NCBI GenBank assembly: GCA_001579985.1
Contig: LRSR01007852.1
Location: 1 to 21,662, forward strand
Direction: 5' to 3'
Source: Hypsibius dujardini
Lineage: Eukaryota > Tardigrada > Eutardigrada > Parachela > Hypsibiidae
Length of the DNA stretch: 21,662 nucleotides
Shown: positions 1 to 9,163 of the stretch, piece by piece
Numbering within the stretch: the stretch's first letter is position 1
Layout: each line of letters opens with the position of its first letter
The notes under the pieces: generated by a model
Seen by the model: only the letters and a program-made list of their open reading frames with translations
Databases searched by the model: none
Told to the model about the DNA's origin: nothing
Translations under genes and position numbers: made by a program

Positions 1-239
1 GCGATATATATATATAGCGATCTTGCTTCTGTCAATGTCAAAGCACAAATGGATTTCACATTCGCTGAAAGAGTGCAGCCACAAAATTACGTCAAAATTA
101 CCAGCTGAATTCGTAATTATCTAAATTGGACTTTGGCAGGAGCAACAATTGGTAACCCAGTTGGAAGGGATGACGCATCATGCACAACCGGATGGACACT
201 GAATTTCTCACAGCGTCACAAACTTGATCGATCGATTGA
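1..239. other. Intergenic, no gene seen
   Basis: There is a short AT dinucleotide run at 5-16 and a GATC/TTGA run at about 226-242 that leads into the inverted-repeat element. I see no open frame with coding character. Confidence 0.6.
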
Positions 240-975
240 TTGATGACTTATCAGGGCAAGAACGGAACTTTCCCTCCTCCTGATCGGAGTGGGTTTTTTT
301 TCGCAAATACCTGTCTATACTTTATGATTTCACATTGGGTTCTCGAGATGGAAATCACATCCGCGGTTTCAGAAAGAAATAAGGAAGAAATTAAATTCCC
401 GCACCACTTTGTGTTATGGCCCGGGGCTTGATTGATTGATTTCGTTTCCGAAGTTCAACTTTTTTTTATCCAAACCACTGTAAAACGTTTGATTCCAAGA
501 TTTTTGACATCCTTCCACTCCAAACTCGATTTAGAATCGATTGACATCAGCAGCATCTTATTTGGATGCCAGGGGGCGGAGCTAGGGGCTAGTTTCAATC
601 TAGGCTTCCGAGTCGCATTGCAGAAATGATCCATAGCTCCGCCCCCTGGCATCCACATAAGATGCTCCTGATGCCAATCGATTCCAAATTGAATTTGGAG
701 TCGAGGGGTGTCAAAAATCTTGAAATCAAACGTTTTACAGTGGTTTGGATCAAAAAAAGTTGAACTTCGGAAACGAAATCAATCAATCAAGCCCCGGGCC
801 ATAGCACAAAGTGGTGCGGGAATTTTATTTCTTCCTGAATTTTGTTCTGAAACCGCGGATGTGATTTTCAGCTCGAGACGCCAATTTAAAATCATGATAC
901 ATGAACAGGTATTTGCGAAAAAAACCCCACTCCGATCGTGAGGGAAAATCTCCGTTTTTTCCCAAGTTAATCAAG
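240..975. repeat. Long imperfect palindrome, foldback or MITE-like element (copy 1)
   Basis: The two halves are reverse complements of each other over arms of about 350 bp. The innermost arms are a perfect 20-bp inverted repeat at 564-583 and 635-654, around a loop of about 50 bp. The match continues outward through the CCCGGGGCTTGATTGATTG / CAATCAATCAAGCCCCGGG blocks (about 420-438 and 780-798), the CCGCGG block (362 and 854) and GATCGGAGTGGG (282 and its complement near 927). Divergence grows toward the outer ends, so the boundaries are approximate. A related copy lies at 18191-18455. The two apparent ORFs in the arms, 432-629 plus and 595-786 minus, are mirror images of each other and not genes. 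The structure suggests a non-autonomous foldback DNA transposon. No transposase is encoded, and no target-site duplication could be fixed. Confidence 0.85.
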
Positions 976-1107
976 AGCAGTGCATCGAAAAAGAATCCTG
1001 ATTGATTCATTGATTGCTTCGCTGAACTGCTTGGAAATTAGCGAAGCAGACAACAAATATCAAGGTGATGAATAACTGCTCATGCAGCACTCCACACATG
1101 TAGATAT

Positions 1108-1193
1108 TTGTAAGTGAAACATTTCGCAGCAGAGGCAGAAGATTAGCGCGTTGTAAGTGGAACATTACGCAGCAGGGGAAGAAGAATTGCGCG
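1108..1193. repeat. 43-bp tandem duplication
   Basis: Two head-to-tail copies occupy 1108-1150 and 1151-1193. Each begins TTGTAAGTG and ends GCGCG, with only a few substitutions between them. They lie in non-coding DNA. Confidence 0.85.
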
Positions 1194-1202
1194 CTTCACT
1201 CT

Positions 1203-1228
1203 TAATCAATCAATCAATCAATCAATCG
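1203..1228. repeat. (AATC)n microsatellite
   Basis: About six tandem AATC units. The same tetranucleotide, or its complement TTGA, recurs through the introns and intergenic DNA of the window. Confidence 0.9.
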
Positions 1229-2596
1229 TCGTTGGCCAACAAAAGCGCATCACCCCCCCCCATTTCAATCCTTCCGGTCCCCAACATGGATCAATTATCA
1301 GTCCTACGTTTTTTCTCACACAAACGAGGCCACAAAAGTGACAAAAGAGGAAGATGAACGACGTCAACGTGATGAGTTTTATTCAGTCACACGAGTCGCG
1401 ATCGATCGATCGATCGAGAGGCAAATTTTCACGTCACAAGCACTTGTGCAAAAAGCCCATTACAACCACCTCCTCCAGCGCATCCCATTTCCCAGGGACA
1501 ATTCAACTTTCCAGACCTCAATTCTGCCACGAAAGCAACACTCACCTTCGGTAATAATAATCCAGGTGAAAGTCCCTCTGGATTTTGGGGGATTTCCAAG
1601 AATTCACGAGGAGCGAGTGCGCTGATGAATTTGCCTTCCCAAATGCAAGATATTCCCCGCATCGGCCCCGATCGAAATTCCCCAAATAGCTGCGACGTTA
1701 GGCAATCTTGAAAAAAATAGAAAGGCAGTGCAAACTGCCGGAGATGTGTACCAGGGAAGGGGGAAGGGGGAAGGGAACGATGGCGTCCCGAGGAATTATG
1801 CTCTGACGAATAGATCCCTCATAAATTAGCGAAACATCCAACTCCACCGAGCCCGAATAAATGTCCGTAATAGGTCGAACGCTAATACATCTGAAAAAAT
1901 TGGACCTCCGAGGAAAAGACCCTGAGATGGGATGAGAAAAGGGGGGACGCTCTCAGCAGCTGCTGACACTGCCACGAATCCTCACTTCCTTCCTCAGGGC
2001 GACCGGGATGTCAATGCGCCATCAAAAGAACGTTTCCCGATGTTAGGGACGACGTCAAGGAATTCGGAAAACGGTGGGTGTGCGGGACACGGAGGAAGTG
2101 GAGGAGGAGGGGGACGACTGACGAGTCAGCGAATTCAGTCAGTGTGTGGATTGCTTTCACAGGTAAACACAAACAAAAATCAAGTCAAGGTCCTTCTCGT
2201 TGTGCCAAGGTGATGTGAGTGGAGCGTTTCAGCGGAGATTTATACACTGTCGTTCGCGGGTATGTTGTGGGAATGTGGTGGTGGTGGGGGAGTATGATCA
2301 GAGAGACAGATGAGATCAGGTGAGGGAGAGAGGTGGGATAAACGGGAATTTAAAAGGAGAAAAATAAAATGTCCCATATGGAGAGTCAAGTTTGATGTGT
2401 CAATTCATCTACAAACGTGGCAAAAACCTTAAGCTAACCGAATCAAGCACATCAACTCGGAACTGCTAATGACTACCATGCGTTAAACGAGTGCAATAGC
2501 TTAACTCGGCTAGCGCGTGATTTTTGCCACGTGTGTACACTGTGCGTATGAATGCAGGCTTCATTCAGGCAGGAATGTGGGCGTGATCAGCTGGAG

Positions 2597-2604
2597 TGAC
2601 GTCA
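2597..2604. promoter_or_regulatory. CRE-like palindrome TGACGTCA
   Basis: This is an exact match to the full CREB/ATF site. A reverse CCAAT (ATTGG, 2615-2619) follows 10 bp later. No adjacent gene start was found, so use as a promoter is unproven. An 8-bp match can arise by chance. Confidence 0.35.
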
Positions 2605-2627
2605 CCAACCTGCGATTGGTGCTGCAA

Positions 2628-2643
2628 CCTGCAGGTGGCGCTG
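2628..2643 (+). promoter_or_regulatory. CTCF-like site, forward orientation
   Basis: CCTGCAGGTGGCGCTG matches the CTCF core consensus CCASYAGRKGGCRSTR at every position but the third. The surrounding 27 bp recurs with three differences, in reverse orientation, at about 5425-5451. Function is inferred from the motif only. Confidence 0.4.
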
Positions 2644-2922
2644 CAAATGGATTCAAAAATTTGTAGGCAGGCAGCGCTAACTTCTGATTAACGAGCTTCC
2701 GGCAGTCGTCCGAACCTCAGAACTTGGCCACGAGATCAACAAGTCCTTCAGTAGATAAACTTTACGTAACCGCCCTGGGCTTATTGCTTAATTATTAATT
2801 AATAAATAATTTCTTCCCTCACTCTCTTTGAGTGTACCCAAAAATCAGCATAGGGTTCGTAATCACTAACGACAAGCCGCACCATGTGATGATTTCAAAA
2901 CGGTATGCGTAGAGTAGTACGA

Positions 2923-3156
2923 GTGCAGTAACCGACAGAATTCAATCTAATGGAGGGTCCCGGAAATGGGCAAAAGGGGCGGGACAGGGGTAATACTTGA
3001 ACAATCAACCAATCAACTCCGCTCCGACTGCTCCGTTGATTGATTGTTTGATTGGTTGGTTGTTCAATTATTACCTCTGCCCCGCCCCTTTTGCCCATTT
3101 CCGGGACCCCCCGTTCCGGGACCCCCCGTTAGATTAAATTCTTTCGCTTACTGTAC
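2923..3156. repeat. Second inverted-repeat element, about 95-bp arms
   Basis: The left arm (2923-3016) and right arm (about 3036-3156) are reverse complements, including GGGCAAAAGGGGCGGG and its partner, and the GTGCAGTAACCG / GCTTACTGTAC ends. The arms meet around a TTGATTGG-rich loop. The right arm carries one extra tandem copy of a 15-bp unit, GTTCCGGGACCCCCC. The sequence is unrelated to the 240-975 palindrome. The apparent minus-strand ORF 2895-3098 is a by-product. Confidence 0.85.
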
Positions 3157-3424
3157 ATTTCATTTCTGTGCCGGTGGTGTCTGTTTCTCACCAAACTATT
3201 TTTGAAACTGCTACGAAAGTGTGGATTGTGGCAAGAGTATAAACCGCAACTCGGACGAGATTATTCAATGCCAACTACGGTATACATGAAGATGACATTG
3301 TAGGTTGGTCCATCCTGCTATACAGATCACCAGACACATAATCAACCAGACAGGACAAATGACAAGACAGACTAACAGACATACCACCCGAGAGAAAGAC
3401 ATACCGGGCACGCGAGACAGACAT
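3157..3424. other. Intergenic, no gene seen
   Basis: Unique-looking sequence grades into degenerate GACA units from about 3350. No gene is supported. Confidence 0.5.
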
Positions 3425-3514
3425 ACAGTACAGACACAGACAGAGAAACAAAGATAGGCAGACAGGCAGGCAGACAGACAGACAGACAGACAGACATACA
3501 GATAGAGAAACTAC

Positions 3515-3582
<68 letters not shown>

Positions 3583-3606
3583 AAGACAGACAGACAGACA
3601 AGCAGG
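3425..3606. repeat. (GACA)n / (GGCA)n microsatellite
   Basis: Long runs of GACA with GGCA interruptions. On the minus strand it reads as Cys-Leu-Ser-Val repeats, which is a translation artefact. Confidence 0.95.
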
Positions 3607-3844
3607 ACAGGAAGAAAACCAGTATGAAGACTGCGGTGACACAACCGGCTGCCAGAATAACCTTAACGACATAGAACCAAACGTGCCAGAAGCCAACCAT
3701 ACCATGCCATTCAGACAAACAAGTCCAGACCACTAGTAGGAGGAAAAAGCATTTTCAATGATAGTCCAGAAGAGCAGAAAAAAATAAAAAAGCAGAATTA
3801 AAGAGTTGACGGTCAAGTGTAAACTGAAATCAAAGAAGAGTGTG

Positions 3845-4215
3845 CTACAAAACAGCGACATTCAAGTCACGCAGGATCTTTTTTCCATCGTCCTCCGTGT
3901 ATCCTGTAAAAATATAATTTTTGTTTAAGTCGAGGAGCCTTAATTCGAGGTTCAATTGACAACTCGCATACCAGCGATCATAAAGGCGTTTAGCGCCAAT
4001 CGCAAAGCGGCATCGTTGACGGGCACCGGTTGCTGGGGAAGTGGCGGCTGGTATGGAACGCCCTGTGCCGGGCCGAGAATCACAACAGTTTGTCCATGAT
4101 GGCTCGGCTGTCCTGGAGGTCGCTTAGCACGGACGCGTTTCTTTTGACCTGTCACGAACATTAAATGTATAAGTTGACCTGATGGCAGATCGATCTGTCT
4201 GACTGGCTGACTTCT

Positions 4216-4258
<43 letters not shown>

Positions 4259-6194
4259 GACTATCTGTTCGGCTGACCCTAATGTCCGTGTCTGTCCGTT
4301 CGTCGATCTGTCGCCTCTTACCGGTTTCCATGGAAGGCAGTCCAATGGTCAAGCGGACATTCTTTCGTCCTTTCTTTGCAAAGACCTTTCGGGTTTTCGG
4401 GCTCTCCACATGCTGGCTCCACATCTCCTGCACCTCCAGCACGTTCTCCTGCGAAGCGGGGATCCCGATGGCGTTGAAGAGGTCCCGCACCGTCTGCTCG
4501 AACGACTCCATCCGGCCGGGGTGGGCCTTTTGTCGGTTCTGCAGCGGGCCGCTCAGCCCGTAGTCGACCACCCGCAAGGCGATCTGTTTCTTGTGGCGAG
4601 TGGAGAAGCCCACAAGCCATTTGCTGGAGAAGAGCTTGTTCGACTTTGCGTTTGCTAAAAGGAGGAAAACTTACGTCGGGGGAGTGCATCGGATGATACA
4701 GACAGACACGCAAGAAAAACAGCGATTCCGACAGCCATCCGGGCAAACAGGCAGACATCTAGTCAGATATGTCAACAACAGAAGGGTAAGCACGGCACAC
4801 AAAAAAACAGACTGACGACAAGGCAAATAGACAGACAACTTAATAGCTACGCTACAAATGGACTATCCAGACAAACAGAGGCCGGCAGGCAGACAAACGG
4901 ACATGTAGGCAGACATACTAAATGAGGCAAGAATGCAAGGTCTCTGACAGACAAATATGAGACATCAATTACAACTATAAAAACCAATAACCAAAAAGAT
5001 GATGGAGAGAATAATCTTCTTACGTGTGATATCCCGCTTTTGAGCGACAATTTCCAGCAGCTTGTGAAACAACGGCCATGTCCAATTCAAATTGACTTTA
5101 TCCAGTTCTAGCAGGAAGTTCACCAGTGCCTCCTCCTCCTTCATCCCCAAGACGGCACGACGACCGCGCTTCGAGGGCGTGCTGACGACCCCGCTGGATT
5201 CTAGGATACGAATGACCGTCTTCGCGCTCACACCGACCGTCTTGGAGATCTGTCGTCGTGATGCATTTTCCTGGTGCATACGGATGACCGCTTCTCGCTG
5301 TTCCGGGATCGTCCGATTCGCAGACGGCTGTGACGAGAAAAAACTGCTCGACCATGAGGCATTAGACGTGCGAGCCACGGGAAGTCAGGCGGTGAACAAC
5401 CAAACTGCACTAGTATGCAAGTAGCAGCGCCACCTGCAGGCCACAGCACCACTCGCACAAGTATCAAACTACGACTTGTATTTTGTAGAGAATACGAACT
5501 ATTATTTAATTTCAAGCAATTTACTGAAAAACTAGAGGTGGAAAAAAAGGCAGAAACAGGAATGTCTTACCTCGCCGGCAACGGGGTCAGCATCGGAACT
5601 AGAGGAAGAACTGTTAGTCTCTTCGCCGGTAGTGCCGAACACAATCTCCACCCGCTTCCCATCCTCGTCGTCCGGTTCTTGTGCGGTCGGCAAGTGGTTA
5701 AACATCCCGTCTCCCTGTCACGACAGAGAAAAAACGACTGAGCAAAAGCATAACATCGAAGAAATGGGTTGCTCGAGGTTATGGGTAAAAGAAGAAGAAA
5801 CGTGAGCGTGATGAATTAATCAATCAATCAAGCGATCCCATCACAGCACGTTTAAGTCGCTTAACTTTTAATATATTGATATATTAACTGACCAGCCCTC
5901 CTCCCGACCAACGAAATGCCTCCCAGTTTCACATAGAGCTCTAATTACTGTGACTGGTTGATTGAAATAAACTTAAGACAAAATTCGCGCTAAATCAAGC
6001 AAGTGGAGGATGATTTACAGCGAAAAACTTCTAAGATTCATCTATCTATCCGGAAAACGAGAATGCCCCTCTCCCTCCTCTCTCTGACAAAGAGCTGGTT
6101 CAGGGAACGACTGATCCCAGGCAAATATTTTACCTCCACTTCCTCCGCTTCCGCCACTTCAATGTTTATGGCCTCCATTTCCTCCCAGACGTCG
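3845..6194 (-). CDS. Helix-turn-helix protein, probable domesticated Tc1/pogo-type transposase derivative
   Basis: The minus-strand coding exons are 6178-6134, 5714-5571, 5327-5024, 4654-4322, 4148-3972 and 3903-3845. All junctions are GT-AG and phase-consistent, and the product is 353 aa. I place the start at ATG 6178, early in an exon that begins at 6194 after a long polypyrimidine tract. Residues 1-63 are acidic and serine-rich. Residues about 70-106 form an HTH (EQREAVIRMHQE..RRQISKTVGVS..TVIRIL) of the kind at the N-terminus of Tc1/IS630 transposases. Residues about 127-190 resemble the second, CENP-B-like HTH, with KWLVGFSTRH recalling the W..GF..RH signature. Residues 240-275 (KTRKVFAKKGRKNVR) recall the stretch after the first catalytic Asp in pogo-like enzymes, but no NVDET motif or DDE triad is visible. 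The C-terminus is basic, then proline-rich. A nuclear DNA-binding role is inferred. The exon structure is strong; family and domestication are tentative. Confidence 0.7.
4149..4321. repeat. Intronic (TCTG)n array in the HTH gene
   Basis: Within the intron between coding exons 4 and 5, TCTG units run at about 4216-4262 on the plus strand, so the transcript reads (CAGA)n. The preceding intron (4655-5023) carries degenerate GACA units on the plus strand, so the two introns around the 333-nt exon are complementary. Confidence 0.85.
5425..5440 (-). promoter_or_regulatory. CTCF-like site, reverse orientation
   Basis: The minus strand reads CCTGCAGGTGGCGCTG, identical over 16 bp to the site at 2628-2643. 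It lies in the 5328-5570 intron of the HTH gene. The pair is convergent (forward on the left, reverse on the right), about 2.8 kb apart. Confidence 0.4.
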
Positions 6195-6398
6195 CTTTTA
6201 GCAGGACAGAGAAGGAACAGAAAAGGAGCAGAAAAAGGAACAGAAAAGGAGCAGAAAAAGGAACAGAGAAGGACCACACCGACTCTAAAGGGAAACAAAT
6301 ACTACAAACTGTTACAGTTAAACACTGAACCGCAATCAAACAAGTCACAGATGCGACCACTGGGCGGAATTTCACACAACGGAAAAATGCTAACTTAC
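6195..6398 (-). other. First intron of the HTH gene, with a repeated polypyrimidine tract
   Basis: The plus strand at 6211-6270 repeats GGAACAGAAAAGGAGCAGAAAA. In the transcript this is an unusually long C/U tract leading into the acceptor at 6196-6195. The donor at 6398 (G/GTAAGTTA) is near consensus, so a non-coding 5' exon probably ends at 6399. A competing acceptor near 6279 would add a hydrophobic stretch in frame; I prefer the downstream one. Confidence 0.55.
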
Positions 6399-6465
6399 CC
6401 CGAAATAATATTTCCCTGGAGGAAGGTCGCGAGGAGAGTTCCTTGACTGGAGCCGATTCAGTCAC

Positions 6466-7085
6466 AAAAATAAATAGTGACCGAGTAAACTTTCCCCTTT
6501 CAATTCAACATTTGGAAGCCCCGAGCAATTAGCTAATCAAAAATGCAAAGGCACGGGCGTAGGACTGCGGTGAAGATGATTAATTCCTGGGGAAATGCAA
6601 TGGCGTCCTCCACGAAATCCCTTCGAATGGCTTGTTGTCCTTTTCCATGTGTGTGTGTGCGTAGAGAGAGAACGAACGGTCCGTTTGGGATGAACGCTGT
6701 GAACAACTCGTTACTCCCCCGTGTCAATAGAAAAGCCAACTTGCATTAAGCGCTTTCCCTGTAGATTTGCACGCCTCCCGAACACATCGTCGAAGGGAGA
6801 ACAGCAAACTGCCGATTGCTTTCAACGCACATTTCGACTGCGTTCATTGGTACGTGCAACACTTCGAAATGAACGTAAATGAACTTCGTAGAAGTGGGCG
6901 GAGTGTAAAACGGGGACCCAGAATTCGAATTCTGAAATCCTGACAAAATTTAATGTTCAAAATTTAATGTTCAGAAACGCCTTTTAAATTTAAATTTTGT
7001 CTTGCTGGTGCTTGACATTGTTGAAATACCGAATATTTTTATTGATAACTTTCTCGCCACTCTGGAGGATCCAGCACCTAAAAAA
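6466..7085. promoter_or_regulatory. Divergent intergenic region between the HTH gene and the SRSF10-like gene
   Basis: About 600 bp lie between two genes transcribed away from each other, so both promoters should be here. A GGGCGG GC box (6897-6902) lies next to an imperfect palindrome (CTTCGAAATGAACG...AACTTCGTAGAAG, about 6862-6894). No clear TATA box is visible. The block CGCTTTCCCTGTA at 6751-6763 recurs at 10076-10088 upstream of ACSF3. Confidence 0.45.
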
Positions 7086-9163
7086 ATGTCCCCTCGCGAT
7101 GACCGTGAGAAATCTCGTGAACGGGACGGCAGCCGCGACCGAGATCGCGACCGGGATCGCGACCGGGATAGGGAACGAGATCGCGGGGGAAAAGTGGCGC
7201 GGGGTGGGAAGCCTGGGAACAGTTTGTACGTCAGGGGAGTCGCGGAAGAAACAAGGTATTTATGTCGTGCTAATCAATCAATCAACTGATCAAACAGCAG
7301 GAGATTTGCACATCTTTAATTTTGATTTTTAGGAGTGAGGAACTGAAGGAGATCTTCACGAAGTATGGACCAGTTAAAGACGTCTACATTCCCCTTGGTA
7401 GGTTGGTTTTTGTCTAGTCAAGCTGAAGCAGTCCTCAAATTGTTTACCCTTATCGGCGCTAGTGCCGGTTCTTTTACATCGATTGATTGATTGACTGAAT
7501 GATGAGCTGTTGATTGATTGATTGAATAATAAGTGGTTGAGCTATTGATTGACTGATTGATTGGATGATAAGCTGTTGAGCTGTTTGATTGATTGATTGA
7601 TTGGTAGCCGGTCTTCAATTCTTGTTCTTTGCAGACTACTATACCAGGAAAGGTCGCGGATTTGCCTATGTCCAGTAAGTCGCCCTTCCATAACGTCCCA
7701 CCATAGGCTCCGGAAGATTTTTCCCTATTTAGCAATGGTGTCTTGCGCGAAAGTCCAAGCCGACCTTCTCCGTTAGGCCCTTTTTAAAGCAAGAAACTTT
7801 CTCTGTTATCAAAGAATCGCGCACGCGCAGCTTTGATCGAAAGTCAGAACACGAAAGTCCAAGAGCCGTCTCCCTCAGACAAGACTCGTCTCCCTCAGAC
7901 AAGACTCGTCTCCCTCAGACAAGACTCATCCCGGTAGAGACGTTCCTCCCAAGACTGTCTGCGAAAAAGATCATCCTCTCTCCCAAGTGCCCAATTTACG
8001 GGTGAATAACAAGACACACTCCCACGTCTTCTTTCATGATCACAGTGTCTGCGTGTCTGCGTGTTCACTGGTCGAGAAAGAAATCCCAAGTCCAAGCAAG
8101 GGACCAATGCAAGAAGAGAGCGAGATTTCAAGATGTTGTCCGGAGTCTAATTGGCCTTCGTTAGGTTTGAGGACATGCGGGATGCGGAGGACGCGCTGTT
8201 CGCGGTGGACCGGCAGAAGCTGCACGGCATGATGCTGGAGGTGGAATTCGCCCAAGGAGACCGTAAAAGTGAGTTTCTACTAATTGATCATTTGAAGAAC
8301 AGTCTCCTGAGCGTTCCTTTTCAGCTCCCAATGACATGAAAGGAAAGGAACGCGGCAGCCGCGGCGGCGGTGGACGATATGATGACCGGCGCTATGGAGA
8401 TCGTGATCGCCGTCGTAGCCGTAGTCGCTCCCGTGATCGGTAAGACCTTTTTTACAGTTGTTATCACGACGATCTGCTTGCAAACTTGTGATTTGGCAGC
8501 TTTGACTGAAAGTACGAACAATAATAGTAAAACGAAGAATTGAGCCCTTGATTGATTGATTGATTGATTGCGTATACAGCTAATCAAGTGAGAAACCAAC
8601 GCTCGATTGATTGATTGATTGCGTATACAGCTTATTCAAGTGAGTAACCAACGCTTGATTGATTGATTGATTGCGTATACAGCTAATTCAAGTGAGAAAC
8701 CAACGCTCGATTGATTGATTGCATATACAGCTAATTCAAGTGAGTAACCAACGCTCGATTGATTGATTGATGTATGATTGATTAAACTCCAAATTAACGT
8801 CTGAATGTCTCGAAATCAAGATTATATCGTTGTAAAGTTAATTGGCAGCAGAAATGTATGTAAACAATTTCAGAGGAGCCTTTCCTTAAACTTGATTTTT
8901 AAGCATCAGGGTTATCGTGAACCATACCTTAAGTCGATACCCCGCCCCTTGTCGTGACATCACACGGACTTCTTCACAGAGTGATTTCATTTCTGGAAAT
9001 TGGGCACGAAATCATGGGATATTCTTTGGGTCATTTCAGTTATCGGGATCGTGATGACGATTACCGGCGTCGTCGGTCGCCCTCGCCGCGACGTCGCCGC
9101 AGTCGCTCGGCCAGTCGTTCGCCGCGTCGCCGAAGCCGCTCCCGCAGCCGAGATCGCCGCTAA
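7086..9163 (+). CDS. SRSF10: SR splicing factor, SRSF10/SRSF12-like
   Basis: Exons are 7086-7255, 7333-7397, 7635-7674, 8165-8268, 8325-8439 and 9040-9163, giving 205 aa. The protein is an RNA-binding splicing regulator of the nucleus. An RRM spans about residues 47-122, with RNP2 LYVRGV (47-52) and RNP1 KGRGFAYV (84-91). The stretch PLDYYTRKGRGFAYVQFEDM followed by FAQGDRKTPNDMK tracks vertebrate SRSF10 closely. Residues 128-205 form the RS domain, rich in RSRSRSRDR and RRRSPSPRRR. An oddity is an N-terminal extension of about 41 residues made largely of Arg-Asp/Arg-Glu dipeptides, where vertebrate SRSF10 has about ten residues. The frame stays open upstream of the ATG but has no earlier ATG in the 5' UTR read here. 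The family call is firm; SRSF10 versus SRSF12 cannot be separated. Confidence 0.93.
7478..7605. repeat. Intronic (TTGA)n array, SRSF10-like intron 2
   Basis: TTGATTGATTG runs are interrupted by short unique blocks. Intron 1 carries the complementary AATCAATCAATCAA run (about 7270-7285), so the two flank the 65-nt exon 2 as inverted repeats. Confidence 0.85.
7868..7927. repeat. 20-bp tandem repeat, three copies
   Basis: Three copies of a 20-bp unit containing TCTCCCTCAGACAAGACTC lie in intron 3 of the SRSF10-like gene. The first two are identical and the last differs at one base near its end. Each carries a CCTCAG acceptor-like hexamer. Confidence 0.9.
8550..8775. repeat. 48-52-bp minisatellite in SRSF10-like intron 5
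   Basis: Four units each combine a (TTGA)n run with TATACAGCTAATTCAAGTGAG and CCAACGCTC. Their landmark starts are 8571, 8622, 8674 and 8722. Length variation comes mainly from the TTGA count. Each unit presents a TATACAG acceptor-like and a GTGAG donor-like sequence eight or nine bases apart. Confidence 0.9.

Larger units (their letters stand above)
1229..2922. other. Long intergenic stretch without a supportable gene
   Basis: Several short frames exist, for example 1338-1625 and 1932-2213, but none shows a known domain or a consistent exon structure. Contents include a GATC run at 1400-1418, G/A-rich repeats near 1750-1776, a donor-like ACAG/GTAAAC at about 2161, a 12-bp exact inverted repeat (2415-2426 and 2521-2532), and a promoter-like patch near 2590-2645. 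A 5' untranslated exon of a gene outside the window cannot be excluded. Confidence 0.5.

Noticed and set aside
432-786. Two similar 60-65-aa ORFs on opposite strands beginning MIDFVSEVQLF
   Set aside because: They are the two arms of the palindrome read outside-in; the resemblance comes from the inverted repeat, not from paralogous genes.
1157-2213. Several 60-95-aa ORFs in the left intergenic region
   Set aside because: No domain, no consistent splice partners and low-complexity composition. They are not supportable as genes.
3275-3733. 152-aa minus-strand ORF rich in Cys-Leu-Ser-Val
   Set aside because: Translation of a (GACA)n microsatellite. The same applies to ORFs at 12130-12390, 13738-14192, 14445-15316, 18943-19326 and 20521-21036.
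6195-6298. Hydrophobic N-terminal extension (signal-like) for the HTH protein using the acceptor near 6279
   Set aside because: The stretch is a repeated polypyrimidine tract and makes better sense as the 3' end of an intron; a signal peptide would not suit a DNA-binding protein.
7418-7735. Asn-Gln-Ser-Ile-rich ORFs here, at 10791-11417, 11464-11649 and 17887-18078
   Set aside because: Translations of TTGA/TCAA arrays, mostly intronic.
8550-8775. CRISPR-like regular repeats
   Set aside because: The 48-52-bp units are homogeneous throughout, with no variable unique spacers, and sit in a eukaryotic intron. The 10241-10436 array is also simply tandem.
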